A DNA stretch of 64,000 nt from Candidatus Bathyarchaeota archaeon (GCA_026014705.1 JAOZHU010000035.1:62001-126000), one strand, 5' to 3'; shown: positions 8,099-17,003, counted from the stretch's first letter. Numbers and translations: made by a program. Notes: a model not told the origin generated them from the letters alone.

Positions 8099-9430
8099 AT
8101 GAAAAACAAAAATGAAACAAAAAAATATGTGCCTGAAATACCCCAAAAAGAAATTGAAGAACTGAGAAACTCGATAAAGACAACTTCACAAAAAATAATT
8201 GCCGAAAATATCGAACGAATGAAGAAAACCTCTAAGAACCGCGCCAAAACAATGCAGTACTTTGATGAAAATGCAAACTTTTTTGGTCAGCGGGAAAAAG
8301 AGATACAGGCAGCGAAGGCAAGTGGTAAGAAAGTCATTGGTTACATGTGCATGTTCGCGCCCATCGAGCTGATATTAGCTGCAGACGCTATCCCAGTGCG
8401 CGTGAACTCTGGCTGGTATGACGCTTCTAAGCTTGGAGACAGAATCGTCCCAGTGGAAGTTTGCCCCATTATCCGCTCAACAATAGGCGCCAAAATGATT
8501 GGTTTATCCCCATACCTTGAATTGAGCGACGCGTTGATAAGCGTGCTGACTTGTGATGGGATGACGAAACTGAGTGAGATTCTGAGCGATTACAAACCAG
8601 TCTGGACTATGCCTATACCGCGGGTAAAAGATTCTGCCCACGCAACACGTTTCTGGCGTGAAGAATTACTCGCAACTAAGGCGCAGATTGAAGCATTAAC
8701 TGGTAACAAGATAACAGGAAAAAGACTGAGATCCGCGATTGAGCTTACTCAAAGAGCAACAAAAGCGTTCCGTCGACTGCAGGATATTAGGAAAGGTGCA
8801 CCAGTTATCATGGGAAGAGACGCCATGCTTGTTAACCAAACATACATGTGGGATGACATAAAACGATGGACTGAAAAAACCGAAGCCTTATGCGACGAAC
8901 TTGAGAAAATGGCGCAGCAGAAAATGTGGGCTTGCCCTCCAGACACTCCGAGAGTTATGATTACTGGAACACCGATGATATGGCCTGATAACTGGAAGGC
9001 GCCAACGTTAATTGAAGAGGCCACACCTCAGGGAGTTCTGGTTGCCGATGAACTCTGCTCAAGCGAAAGACTGCTCTATGATCCCGTAGGCGTGGACGAA
9101 TGGACAATGGATGACATGCTAAACGCCATATCTGAGCGATATCTTATGGCTTCTACATGCCCCTGTTTTACCTCTGAAGACGGCAACGAGGACAGAATCA
9201 ACTGGCTGTTGACTAAAGTTAAAGACTGGAAAATCAACGGTGTAATCTACTATGTAGTTCGCGGTTGCATGCTCTACGCCATGGAGTATACTCGAGTCAA
9301 ACGAGTTTTAGACCGTTTGAATATTCCTGTCTATTACTTGGATACCGAGTACACGAGAGAAGATGTTGGGCAAATGAAAACTCGCGTTGAAGCCTTCTTA
9401 GAAATGTTGTCTGCACGGGTTGACATATAG
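8099..9430 (+). CDS. 2-hydroxyacyl-CoA dehydratase / benzoyl-CoA reductase family catalytic subunit
   Basis: A 443-aa subunit of the HgdB/BcrB/BzdO/FldB superfamily, which binds an Fe-S cluster used for very low-potential reductions. Family positions seen: MCMFAPIEL (C84), EVCPIIRSTIG (C122), LTCDGMTKL (C152), DELCSSER (C320), STCPCF (C354, C356), RGCMLYAMEY (C390). The two following genes encode its ATP-driven activators. Only one such subunit is present, whereas BcrB/BcrC and HgdA/HgdB work as pairs. A homodimeric double-cubane-cluster protein is therefore an alternative. Substrate cannot be told from sequence. Start ATG 8099. Confidence 0.85.
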   Translation: MKNKNETKKYVPEIPQKEIEELRNSIKTTSQKIIAENIERMKKTSKNRAKTMQYFDENANFFGQREKEIQAAKASGKKVIGYMCMFAPIELILAADAIPVRVNSGWYDASKLGDRIVPVEVCPIIRSTIGAKMIGLSPYLELSDALISVLTCDGMTKLSEILSDYKPVWTMPIPRVKDSAHATRFWREELLATKAQIEALTGNKITGKRLRSAIELTQRATKAFRRLQDIRKGAPVIMGRDAMLVNQTYMWDDIKRWTEKTEALCDELEKMAQQKMWACPPDTPRVMITGTPMIWPDNWKAPTLIEEATPQGVLVADELCSSERLLYDPVGVDEWTMDDMLNAISERYLMASTCPCFTSEDGNEDRINWLLTKVKDWKINGVIYYVVRGCMLYAMEYTRVKRVLDRLNIPVYYLDTEYTREDVGQMKTRVEAFLEMLSARVDI

Positions 9431-9443
9431 GAGGAGTTCACAC

Positions 9444-10226
9444 GTGATGATAACCGCGGGAATAGACGTTGGCACACAAAGCGTGAAAGCAGTAATAGTG
9501 AAAGACAACGTGGTCATTTCTAGGGGCAGAGCTTTTTCAGGTTTTGACCCGGCTAAGGCAGGTGAATTGGCGGTTGCGGAAGCCCTAGAAAAAGCCAAGT
9601 TGTCCCTCGCTGATTTGAAGCATGTTACGGCAACGGGGTCAGGCATGGACATGGCACCTTATGCCAACAGCACCATAAGCATGATGGGCGCTGACGCAAA
9701 AGCAGTCGTGTACATCTTCCCTAAAGCTAGAACAATAATCGATGTCGGCGCCGAAGAAGCGCGAGCAGTCAAATGTGATGAAAAGGGCATAATGATAGAC
9801 TTCGTTGTGAACGAGAGGTGTGCCGCTGGCGCTGGCGCGTTCATTGAGGCAATGGCTAGGGCATTGGAGGTAAAGTTGGAGGAAATGGGTCCACTTTCGC
9901 TTAAGGCGGAACGAGCCAGCTCGATAAATGCAACGTGCGTGATATTTGGAGAGTCTGACGTAGTTAGCCTGATTCACCGCCAAGAGTCGAAGCCTGAAAT
10001 TGCGCGGGCAATATTTGATGCTATGGCTGACCGCGTATCTTCGATGGTATATCGCTTAGGCTTGAACCCTGATGTTGCGCTGGTCGGCGGCGTCGCCAAG
10101 GACATTGGCTTTGTCTCGTCTTTAAAGAGGAAATTGGGCATCGATATTTTAATACCTGATTACCCAGATTTTATTGGTGCACTAGGCGCTGCCCTTGTTG
10201 CAGCAAGCCGAGTTAAGGAGGCTTAG
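9444..10226 (+). CDS. ASKHA-type activator ATPase, BcrD/HgdC-like (first of two)
   Basis: About 260-aa ATPase of the BcrA/BcrD/HgdC family. It hydrolyses ATP to drive electron transfer from ferredoxin via a [4Fe-4S] cluster to the catalytic subunit. Seen: phosphate-1 loop GIDVGTQSVKAV, cluster Cys in NERCAAGAGAF (C126) and ATCVIFGESD (C165). The phosphate-2 loop reads DVGAEEARAV instead of the usual DxGGQD, a variant I associate with BcrD-type subunits. An open frame extends to TTG 9420, but AGGAGG at 9429-9434 points to GTG 9444 or ATG 9447. It is 2 bp from the second ATPase. Confidence 0.85.
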   Translation: MMITAGIDVGTQSVKAVIVKDNVVISRGRAFSGFDPAKAGELAVAEALEKAKLSLADLKHVTATGSGMDMAPYANSTISMMGADAKAVVYIFPKARTIIDVGAEEARAVKCDEKGIMIDFVVNERCAAGAGAFIEAMARALEVKLEEMGPLSLKAERASSINATCVIFGESDVVSLIHRQESKPEIARAIFDAMADRVSSMVYRLGLNPDVALVGGVAKDIGFVSSLKRKLGIDILIPDYPDFIGALGAALVAASRVKEA

Positions 10227-10228
10227 AA

Positions 10229-11137
10229 ATGCAGGAACCGCCGAAGAAAGATGATGTAGAGTACTGGAGATGGCAAGAATACCGCAGGGTCATGCCTGAC
10301 AAGAAGTGGAAAAACAAAGATCTTATCACTGCAGGCGTAGACGTTGGCTCAGTCGGCTCCAAAGCAGCTATAATGATTGACGGCGAGATTTACTCGTGGG
10401 GAATAATGCGCACTGGGTCTAACAGTCCTGACAGCGCCAAGAAAGTGCTGGATTGGGCAATGGAAGGAACTGGACTTAAACTGGACGACTTCAAATACAT
10501 AGTGGGCACTGGGTACGGAAGAGTAAACGTTCCCATGGCTAACAAAGCGATAACTGAGATTGCTTGCCACGCCAAAGGCGCAAACTACATTTGGGGACCC
10601 AGCGTCAGAACCGTGCTGGATGTCGGCGGGCAAGATATCAAGGCAATTCGCTGCGATGAAACAGGCAGAGTCGTGTCTTTTCTGATGAATGATAAATGCG
10701 CAGCGGGCACAGGAAGAGGCATGGAAGTGTTTTCTGACTTGCTTAAAATCCCGATTGAACAAATCGGTGAATTCTCGTTAAAAATCGACGAGGAACCTCC
10801 TCCGGTAAGCTGCACATGCGTGGCTTTTGCGAAAACTGAGGCAATGGGGCTGCTGAGGAAGGGTTGGTCGAAAGAGAAAGTCTTAGCGGCCTATACACGG
10901 GCAATGGCTGTCAGAATGGGGAATCTCATTAACCGAGTGGGATTGGAAAAAGAATTAGTCATCACGGGTGGGCAGTCCAAGAACATCGGAATTGTTTCGC
11001 GAATAGAAACTCTTTTGGGTGTTAAGTGCCTTCCGTCTCCGAATTGGCGCCAGAATGGACTAGACCCAATGATTGCTGGCGCGATAGGTGCTGCTCTTTT
11101 AGCCAAGGCATTGTATGAAAAATCGCAGAAAAGTTGA
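10229..11137 (+). CDS. ASKHA-type activator ATPase, BcrA/BzdP-like (second of two)
   Basis: A 302-aa partner of the preceding ATPase. It has an approximately 33-residue basic N-terminal extension rich in Trp/Tyr, then AGVDVGSVGSKAA, the canonical phosphate-2 loop DVGGQDIKAI, NDKCAAGTGRG with C157 and SCTCVAFAKTE with C197 (cluster ligands), and a C-terminal GGQSKNIG loop. Lengths of 268 and 302 aa resemble the BzdQ/BzdP pair of class I benzoyl-CoA reductases. Two different ATPases imply a heterodimeric activator, unlike the homodimeric HgdC. ATG 10229 follows AGGAGG by 8 nt. Confidence 0.88.
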   Translation: MQEPPKKDDVEYWRWQEYRRVMPDKKWKNKDLITAGVDVGSVGSKAAIMIDGEIYSWGIMRTGSNSPDSAKKVLDWAMEGTGLKLDDFKYIVGTGYGRVNVPMANKAITEIACHAKGANYIWGPSVRTVLDVGGQDIKAIRCDETGRVVSFLMNDKCAAGTGRGMEVFSDLLKIPIEQIGEFSLKIDEEPPPVSCTCVAFAKTEAMGLLRKGWSKEKVLAAYTRAMAVRMGNLINRVGLEKELVITGGQSKNIGIVSRIETLLGVKCLPSPNWRQNGLDPMIAGAIGAALLAKALYEKSQKS

Positions 11138-11158
11138 CGCTGCGAGGGCTGATAGCAC

Positions 11159-11446
11159 ATAATTACACATTATGGTTACTGCGATGGCTCAGGGGAATAC
11201 TACATTATCATTAACGCGGAAAAGTGTGATGGTTGCCGCAAATGTGTGGAGAAGTGTCCGAAGTCGGCGTTGGAGATGGTGACCATGCTTGTTGATTTGG
11301 AAGACAAAGCAGTGGCTGCGGTGACGGAGAGGCACCGCAAAAACATCAAATATACGTGCTCCTCCTGTAAACCTGAAAACAAAGCGACGCCCTGCATTTT
11401 AGCTTGTGCACAGAAAGCCGTAACCTGTGTGTGGAATCCTCGCTGA
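11159..11446 (+). CDS. 2[4Fe-4S] ferredoxin with apparent ATA start
   Basis: A 95-aa ferredoxin. The frame holds CDGCRKCVEKCP and CSSCKPENKATPC-x3-C, enough for two [4Fe-4S] clusters. The first canonical start, GTG 11246, lies after three of the first cluster Cys. Upstream the frame stays open to TAG 11153-11155, with no ATG/GTG/TTG. Read from ATA 11159 the product begins MITHYGYCDGSGEYY, the kind of N-terminus I expect for ferredoxins of benzoyl-CoA reductase operons. GAGGGCTGAT at 11144-11153 could be the ribosome site. A frameshift or assembly error is the alternative. Likely electron donor to the activator ATPases. Confidence 0.75.
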   Translation: MITHYGYCDGSGEYYIIINAEKCDGCRKCVEKCPKSALEMVTMLVDLEDKAVAAVTERHRKNIKYTCSSCKPENKATPCILACAQKAVTCVWNPR

Positions 11447-11448
11447 TT

Positions 11449-12258
11449 TTAGTCAATAAGCTGTGCTTTGATTAGGATAACATCTTGCGCTGGCTTAGAA
11501 TGCTCGCCGCTGAGTGGGTCAGTTACGACGGGTACTTGTGCTATTGCGTCCACGACGTCCATGCCGCTGATTACGTCGCCGAAAACCGAGTAGGTTGTGT
11601 CAAACGTTGCGTAACGGTTGCTGTTGTCCACGACGTTTATGAAGAATTGGCTTGTTGCCGAGTTTGGCTGGTTTGTTTTTGCCATGGCTATTGTTCCTCT
11701 CGTGTTGTGGTTGTTGCTGCCGAACTCGTCTTGTATGCTGGACCATGACGAGTTTATTTGTCCTCCCTGAATCATGAAGCCTGCGACGACTCTGTGAAAG
11801 ATTGTGCCGTCAAGTTTTCCCTGCTGGACGAGGTTTTTGAAGTTACCTGCAGTAATTGGCATGTCGTCGCGGAGTTGAATTGTTATTTCGCCCCTGCTGG
11901 TTGTGAGTAAGACCTTGTTTTTGTTGGGAATGAACGTGGCTGTGACTGCTTTGTTGCTGTCCATGGTGATGATGGTGTCATTTGCGCCTGAGGCATCTCC
12001 GCTCCAGCCGTAAAAAGTCCAGCCTGATGCGCTTACAGCTTCAAGGTTAACGCTGGTGCCCGGTGCGTAGGTGCCGTTGGTTGGGAGCACGCTGCCTTGA
12101 CCTACGGTGTAAATTGTTAGGCTGTGTTCAGAAGTGCTTGTTACGTAGAACGCGATTATTGCTATCGCGGCTATGGCTGCTATAAAACCGCCTATTATCA
12201 GTGGTTTTTTGCTGCGTCTTGACCTGTGTATTCTGCGTCTGTGGGCTGGCATAACCAC
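11449..12258 (-). CDS. Membrane-anchored cyclophilin with InlB-like repeat domain
   Basis: A 269-aa peptidyl-prolyl cis-trans isomerase. Order: very basic N-terminus (RRRIHRSRRSKK), transmembrane anchor about 19-41, a 60-residue beta repeat (GQGSVLP...GWTFYGWSGDA...DSNKAVTATF) of the InlB/Flg_new type found in surface proteins, and a cyclophilin domain from about 113 to the end. The domain includes the catalytic FHRVVAGFMIQGG and GTIAMAKTNQPNSATSQFFIN. The anchor places the isomerase outside the cell, where it could fold exported proteins. It ends convergently with the ferredoxin gene. The fusion is unusual for an archaeal cyclophilin. Confidence 0.9.
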   Translation of the reverse strand: MVMPAHRRRIHRSRRSKKPLIIGGFIAAIAAIAIIAFYVTSTSEHSLTIYTVGQGSVLPTNGTYAPGTSVNLEAVSASGWTFYGWSGDASGANDTIITMDSNKAVTATFIPNKNKVLLTTSRGEITIQLRDDMPITAGNFKNLVQQGKLDGTIFHRVVAGFMIQGGQINSSWSSIQDEFGSNNHNTRGTIAMAKTNQPNSATSQFFINVVDNSNRYATFDTTYSVFGDVISGMDVVDAIAQVPVVTDPLSGEHSKPAQDVILIKAQLID

Positions 12259-12449
12259 AGTATCAGATATTTGTCTAATTTAAGTGTTTCAATGCTTGCT
12301 GAAGCCAGGTTTGCATGCGTATGCGTTCGTGTAGAAATGTTGTGCATATCCGTAATACGTATGGTTACAGCGTCACGTGGATACGTTTTGAGGATTCGCT
12401 ACGTTTATTTACGCTAAGCGCTACTGAGTAGACTTGCAGGGGTCGAGGG

Positions 12450-13019
12450 ATGTCCAAAAAACCGCAGTCAAAAGATGAAGCTCTGGAAGCTTTAGATTTC
12501 ATTGTTAATGTCCTCAAAGAGCATGAGAAGGACTTGGATAGGCTGATAACCGAGTTGGGCACGGTTGCTGGGCAACTGGGCGATACAGGTGAGTTAAGCT
12601 CCAGGGTGGAGAAGATTGAGCAGAAAATAAGCAGTTTACAGGGGGAGATTGCTGATTTAGTTAATTGTTTGTCTGTTTCTCCTCGCGAGGCTCCTGTGGC
12701 TTTGTCAACGCCGAGAAGTGAGCCCGTGTCAGCTGCGAGGGGCGAGGCAGTGTCTCCTGTGGTGATGCAGGGTCCGCCTGTGATTTTGCGGTGTAAGCAA
12801 TGGGAGGATTTTCAGAATTTGGCTTTTCAGGCTCAGACTTTGTCTTTTATTTATAAGGATGCGGAGAAGACTTTTCAGGCTGATGCCCTTAAGGGTAATC
12901 AGATTGTGACGTTTAGTGGTGAGTTACCTAAGTTGACGGCGCTTTTGAGGATGTGGTTGTCTAAGCAGTTGGATGTTTCTGAGAAGAGGGTTTTGGAAGG
13001 TATTTTGGCTATTGGTTGA
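12450..13019 (+). CDS. Uncharacterised coiled-coil protein
   Basis: A 189-aa protein of unknown function. Residues about 5-75 form a predicted coiled coil with heptad-like Leu/Ile spacing (ALDFIVNVLKEHEKDLDRL, SSRVEKIEQKISSLQGEI). A Pro/Ser-rich linker (about 80-112) follows, then a compact C-terminal domain beginning near CKQWEDFQNLA. No signal peptide and no catalytic motif. ATG at 12450 follows GAGGG. Third codon positions shift to T/G in the second half, as in other genes here. I do not recognise the family. Confidence 0.7.
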   Translation: MSKKPQSKDEALEALDFIVNVLKEHEKDLDRLITELGTVAGQLGDTGELSSRVEKIEQKISSLQGEIADLVNCLSVSPREAPVALSTPRSEPVSAARGEAVSPVVMQGPPVILRCKQWEDFQNLAFQAQTLSFIYKDAEKTFQADALKGNQIVTFSGELPKLTALLRMWLSKQLDVSEKRVLEGILAIG

Positions 13020-13047
13020 GTTGTTTTAAGGTTTATTTGTGATGCAT

Positions 13048-13063
13048 AACCCTTATATGTATA
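13048..13063 (+). promoter_or_regulatory. TATA-like promoter element
   Basis: A CTTATATGTATATA-type stretch after the preceding gene. A start about 25 bp downstream would fall near 13080, where GTG opens a 36-codon frame ending in the TTGGATAG that overlaps the next small gene. Prediction from composition only. Confidence 0.4.
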
Positions 13064-13182
13064 TAATATCTTAAGTCTTGTGACGTGGAGGGTTATCGAG
13101 GTTGAAGGCAAATCCAAACGAACCAATAGAAACTTTCCGTTTTCGAAGCCTTCTCCTTTCTCCTCGATGACGGATTGGTCGC

Positions 13183-13398
13183 TTGGATAGCCAACAAACA
13201 ATGACAAACACCCTCCAACAAACGTCTCCAACCTTAGAAAGGCTGAAAAAATTGCACGAAGACAAGGCGATTCACCGAAAAATCCACGAGGAAATTCGAA
13301 ATTTTAGAAAAACAGTAGAAGAACTGCGCCTCCTTAAGCGTGTCTCCAACGACTTGAGAAATTACCGAAGGATGATAAGAGTAAAGAAATACGATTAG
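13183..13398 (+). CDS. Small basic coiled-coil protein, uncertain
   Basis: A 71-aa frame, highly charged and helical (HRKIHEEIRNFRKTVEELR, SNDLRNYRRMIRVKKYD), with no Cys or membrane segment. It begins at TTG 13183, or at ATG 13201, six codons later. A 36-codon frame from GTG 13080 (V-T-W-R-V-I-E-V-E-G) ends at 13190 overlapping this TTG, so the two may be coupled, or be pieces of one shifted gene. Its composition is protein-like, but the function is unknown. Confidence 0.45.
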   Translation: MDSQQTMTNTLQQTSPTLERLKKLHEDKAIHRKIHEEIRNFRKTVEELRLLKRVSNDLRNYRRMIRVKKYD

Positions 13399-13428
13399 GC
13401 ACAGCGGCTTTGCAGTGCGCCTTTGCTT

Positions 13429-14397
13429 TTAAGCTTTGTTGAGAATTTTGCTCAGCGTTTTAAGTGTTAAGTTGCCGCCTGTCAAAGGCAACGCTACTCT
13501 TTTGCCTTCCAACTGCTTGCGCATTTTGAGCGCCGCCGCTGTGGCTGCGGCACCTGCGCCTTCTGCGAGCTGATGGGTTGTCTCCAACAGCATGCGTATT
13601 GCATTTTCCATTTCTTCCTCGCTAACGAGGACTATGTCGTCTATCATTTTGTTTATGATGTCAAATGTAAGCGCAAAGGCTACCCTTGTGGCTAAGCCCT
13701 CTGCAAATGTGTCAGCGGACACGGTTTCCATTAGTCTGTTGTTTTTCCATGAGAGGTAAACTGCTGGCGCCTTTTCTGCTTGAACGCCTATTACTTTGAT
13801 TCGAGGGTTTATTGTTTTAGCAACTATGCACGCTGCTGCGGCGCCGCTACCGCCTCCAATGGGCACGATTATGGCGTCGATGTCAGGTGCTTCTTCCAAA
13901 AGCTCCAAGTACAACGTTCCCACCCCAGCGATTAGCAGCGGCTCGTTGGCTGAGTGGATGTAACGGTAGCCTTTCCTTTTGGCTTCTTCCTCAACCCACA
14001 ACCGCGCTTCATCGTAGTCTTTGCCGTGGAATTTTACCGTTGCGCCATAGCATTTTGTGGCTTCAACCTTTATTGGGTTCGAGCCTTTGGGCATGCCTAT
14101 TATGGCTTTGACGTTGAAGAGGCATGACGCGTAGGCTATGGACTGCGCGTGGTTGCCTGTGGACACGGCGATGACGCCTCGGCGTTTCTCTTTGTTTGAA
14201 AGCTGTGAAATTAGGTTTATGCCTCCTCTGACTTTGAACGCGCCTGTTGGCAACGTATTATCGCATTTAACGTATGCACGGAAGCCTAAACGTTTGAATA
14301 GGGCTGGCGGGGTTATTACTGGCGTTTTCGGTAGGTATCTGCGCACTATTTTCCGTGCTGTGTACACATCATCAAGCGTTATTTGCTCGTCGGTCAT
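13429..14397 (-). CDS. PLP-dependent threonine/serine dehydratase
   Basis: A 322-aa fold-type II PLP enzyme that deaminates threonine (or serine) to 2-oxobutyrate (or pyruvate). The PLP lysine is in PTGAFKVRGG near residue 53. The phosphate-binding Gly-rich loop is IGGGSGAAAA near 183. The S/T-binding AVSTGNHAQS lies near 80. There is no C-terminal ACT regulatory domain, so it resembles the catabolic short TdcB type rather than full-length IlvA. The ATG start gives the usual N-terminus DDVYTARKIVRRYLPKTP. It is followed on the other strand by grpE. Serine racemase-like activity cannot be excluded. Confidence 0.88.
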   Translation of the reverse strand: MTDEQITLDDVYTARKIVRRYLPKTPVITPPALFKRLGFRAYVKCDNTLPTGAFKVRGGINLISQLSNKEKRRGVIAVSTGNHAQSIAYASCLFNVKAIIGMPKGSNPIKVEATKCYGATVKFHGKDYDEARLWVEEEAKRKGYRYIHSANEPLLIAGVGTLYLELLEEAPDIDAIIVPIGGGSGAAAACIVAKTINPRIKVIGVQAEKAPAVYLSWKNNRLMETVSADTFAEGLATRVAFALTFDIINKMIDDIVLVSEEEMENAIRMLLETTHQLAEGAGAAATAAALKMRKQLEGKRVALPLTGGNLTLKTLSKILNKA

Positions 14398-14488
14398 AAG
14401 TATCTAAAGAGCAGATGCTGTTTTATGGCTTAATAACTCTTTGCAGTTTCCAAAAAGCGGTAGCAACTGTCTGGCTGGACGGCGAAAC

Positions 14489-14498
14489 GTATATTTTA
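14489..14498 (+). promoter_or_regulatory. TATA box of the grpE-dnaK-dnaJ operon
   Basis: CGTATATTTTAA preceded by a purine-rich CGAAA that could serve as BRE, about 50 bp upstream of grpE. It is the best TATA match in the intergenic region and probably drives the chaperone operon. Confidence 0.5.
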
Positions 14499-14542
14499 AT
14501 CTGTCGTTAAGAGACTCTTACGCTGGGAGGAGCACCGCGTTC

Positions 14543-15073
14543 ATGAAGGAGCAGCAAAAAGAGCAGCCATCAAGCATTGAGCAGCAGTTGGAAGCGGAGA
14601 AGAAACGCTCAGAAGATTACTTAACTCGTCTCAAGTACTTGCAGGCAGATTTCGAGAATTTAAAGAAGCGTTGCGACCGCCAAATCGAAGAAGCAAAAAA
14701 CTACTGCACCGAGCGATTGGTTAGTGAACTGTTAGAGGTTGTTGACGAGTTAGAGTTGGCACTTAAAACAGCGCAATCCGCTGATACTGCAAAATCACTT
14801 GTTGAAGGAGTCCAAATGACCCTCAAAAAGCTCCGAAAAGTCCTTGAGCAAGAAGGAGTTCACCCCATACCTTGCGAGGGCAAAGTATTCGACCCAGCGA
14901 AGCATAATGCCGTCGCTACAATAGAGCGCGACGATGTCGATGAATGTATTGTGGTTGAAGAAGTGCGAAAAGGTTATATCATGAAAGATAAAGTGATTAG
15001 ACCCAGCATCGTTAAAGTTTCAGTTAATAAACCAAAATCACAGGGAAGCAGTGAAAAACATGAGCAATGTTAA
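14543..15073 (+). CDS. grpE: Nucleotide exchange factor GrpE
   Basis: GrpE releases ADP from DnaK. The 176-aa protein has a long N-terminal coiled coil ([31 protein letters not shown] region) and the C-terminal beta domain with [13 protein letters not shown] and [16 protein letters not shown], the family signature. The frame is open to 14441, but GGGAGG at 14525-14530 favours ATG 14543, removing a Cys/Arg-rich nonhomologous lead. The 3' end overlaps dnaK, indicating coupling. The HSP70 set in archaea is generally considered acquired from bacteria. Confidence 0.93.
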   Translation: MKEQQKEQPSSIEQQLEAEKKRSEDYLTRLKYLQADFENLKKRCDRQIEEAKNYCTERLVSELLEVVDELELALKTAQSADTAKSLVEGVQMTLKKLRKVLEQEGVHPIPCEGKVFDPAKHNAVATIERDDVDECIVVEEVRKGYIMKDKVIRPSIVKVSVNKPKSQGSSEKHEQC

Positions 15074-16949
15074 ATCAGGAGAAAAAGTGTTAGGCATCGA
15101 CTTGGGAACCACCAACTCCGCCGCCGCCATTTTCGAAGGCGGACGCGCCACAGTGATTCCAAGCGCGGAGGGACCAACAATGGCAGGGAAAATGTTTCCC
15201 TCAGTAGTTGCCTTCACAAAAGACGGACAACTGCTTATTGGTGAACCCGCAAAGCGACAGGTAACAGCGAATCCAGAAGGAACAATATTTGAGATAAAAC
15301 GCAAGATGGGCACCAACTACAAGGCAAACGTCTTCGGCAAAGAGTACACGCCACAGCAGATTTCCGCGTTTATCCTACAGAAAATCAAAAAAGACGCTGA
15401 AACCTATTTGGGCGGCACAATACGCAAAGCGGTCATCACTGTTCCAGCGCATTTTGACGATAACCAGCGGCAAGCCACAAAAGACGCTGGCGAAATCGCA
15501 GGTTTCGAAGTAATGCGCATAATCAACGAGCCCACCGCCGCGTGCCTCGCCTACGGCGTGGATAAGCTGGAAAAAGAAATGAAGATTCTAGTGTTCAGTT
15601 TCGGCGGTGGAACACATGACGTTACAGTAATGGACTTCGGAAAAGGCGTTTTCCAAGTGCTGTCAACAAGCGGCGACACACAAATCGGCGGCACAGACGT
15701 TGACAAGGCAGTCATGGGCTATATTGTAGACGAGTTCAAACGGCAAACAGGCATAGACCTTACAGGCGACAGGATGGCTATGGCACGGCTTAAAGAAGCC
15801 GCGGAAAAAGCCAAAATCGAGTTATCAACCTTGATGAGCACGGACATTGATTTGCCTTTCATAACCGCTGACAACACAGGACCTAAACATCTACATTTAA
15901 CTTTGACGCGAGCAAAAATTGAAGCTTTAGCACAGCCTATCGTGCAGAAAACCGAAAGAACGATTCTGAAGGCACTTGAAGACGCCAAGCTGACGCCAAG
16001 CGGTATCGATAAAATAATCCTGATCGGCGGCATGACACGGATGCCTCTTGTGCAGCGCTTCGTGGAGCAGATAATGGGTAAATCAGTGGAGCGCGGCGTT
16101 GACCCTATGGAATGCGTAGCCGTCGGAGCAGCCATACAAGGCGCAGTAATAACAGGCGAAGTCACCGACCTACTATTGCTGGATGTTACACCGTTGTCGC
16201 TGGGCGTGGAAACCCTCGGCGGCGTATTCACAAAAATAATAGAAAAGAACACGACAATCCCGACAAAGAAAAGCCAAGTGTTCACTACTGCCGCTGACTT
16301 CCAAACAGCAGTTACAATTCACGTGTTGCAGGGAGAACGCGCAATGGCTTCAGATAACGTTTCTCTAGGCATGTTTAACCTTGTGGATATTCCGCCCGCG
16401 CCGCGGGGCGTCCCACAGATAGAAGTAACTTTCGACATTGACGCCAACGGAATCCTAAACGTCACCGCCAAAGATTTGGGCACGGGAAAACAGTCGAAGA
16501 TAACGATTACGGCTTCAACAAAGCTTTCTAAAGAAGAGAAGGAGCGCTTGATTAAGGACGCTGAGCAATTTGCGGAGCAAGACAAGAAGAAACGGGAAGA
16601 AGCTGAACTCCGAAACAACGCTGACAGTCTGGTTTATACTGCAGAGAAAACCAAGAAAGACTTGGCAGATAAGCTAAAACCAGAGCAAACTGGCAAAATA
16701 GACACTGCAGTCACAGCCTTAAAGGACGCCTTAGCCAGCAATGACATGGCAAAAATAAAGGCGAAGTCCGAGGAGTTACAGAAGGTCCTGCAGGAAGTCG
16801 GCACTGTAATTTATCAGCAAGCAGCCGCGGAATATGCAAAACAGAAGGGTCAGCAGGGTCAAGACGCTGCTACTGGTGGCGCTTCAGCCTCTCAAGGCGA
16901 AGCAGACAAGGATAAAGTTGTGGATTCGGATGATTACAAAGTGAAGTAG
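15060..16949 (+). CDS. dnaK: Chaperone DnaK (HSP70)
   Basis: About 629 aa. Nucleotide domain: [12 protein letters not shown] near the N-terminus, [12 protein letters not shown], and [10 protein letters not shown]. Substrate domain: [39 protein letters not shown] Gln/Ala-rich lid ends in acidic residues. The phosphate-2 loop reads [14 protein letters not shown]. The usual first Asp of DLGGGTFD is Ser180 here, while the second Asp is kept. GTG 15051 is an alternative start three codons upstream. It lies between grpE and dnaJ in one operon. Protein folding in the cytoplasm, ATP-dependent. Confidence 0.95.
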   Translation: MSNVKSGEKVLGIDLGTTNSAAAIFEGGRATVIPSAEGPTMAGKMFPSVVAFTKDGQLLIGEPAKRQVTANPEGTIFEIKRKMGTNYKANVFGKEYTPQQISAFILQKIKKDAETYLGGTIRKAVITVPAHFDDNQRQATKDAGEIAGFEVMRIINEPTAACLAYGVDKLEKEMKILVFSFGGGTHDVTVMDFGKGVFQVLSTSGDTQIGGTDVDKAVMGYIVDEFKRQTGIDLTGDRMAMARLKEAAEKAKIELSTLMSTDIDLPFITADNTGPKHLHLTLTRAKIEALAQPIVQKTERTILKALEDAKLTPSGIDKIILIGGMTRMPLVQRFVEQIMGKSVERGVDPMECVAVGAAIQGAVITGEVTDLLLLDVTPLSLGVETLGGVFTKIIEKNTTIPTKKSQVFTTAADFQTAVTIHVLQGERAMASDNVSLGMFNLVDIPPAPRGVPQIEVTFDIDANGILNVTAKDLGTGKQSKITITASTKLSKEEKERLIKDAEQFAEQDKKKREEAELRNNADSLVYTAEKTKKDLADKLKPEQTGKIDTAVTALKDALASNDMAKIKAKSEELQKVLQEVGTVIYQQAAAEYAKQKGQQGQDAATGGASASQGEADKDKVVDSDDYKVK

Positions 16950-17003
16950 TCGCCGAAACAGTTTTGATTAAGAAGTTGCATCTCGACTTTAGCGGTAAGT
17001 GCA

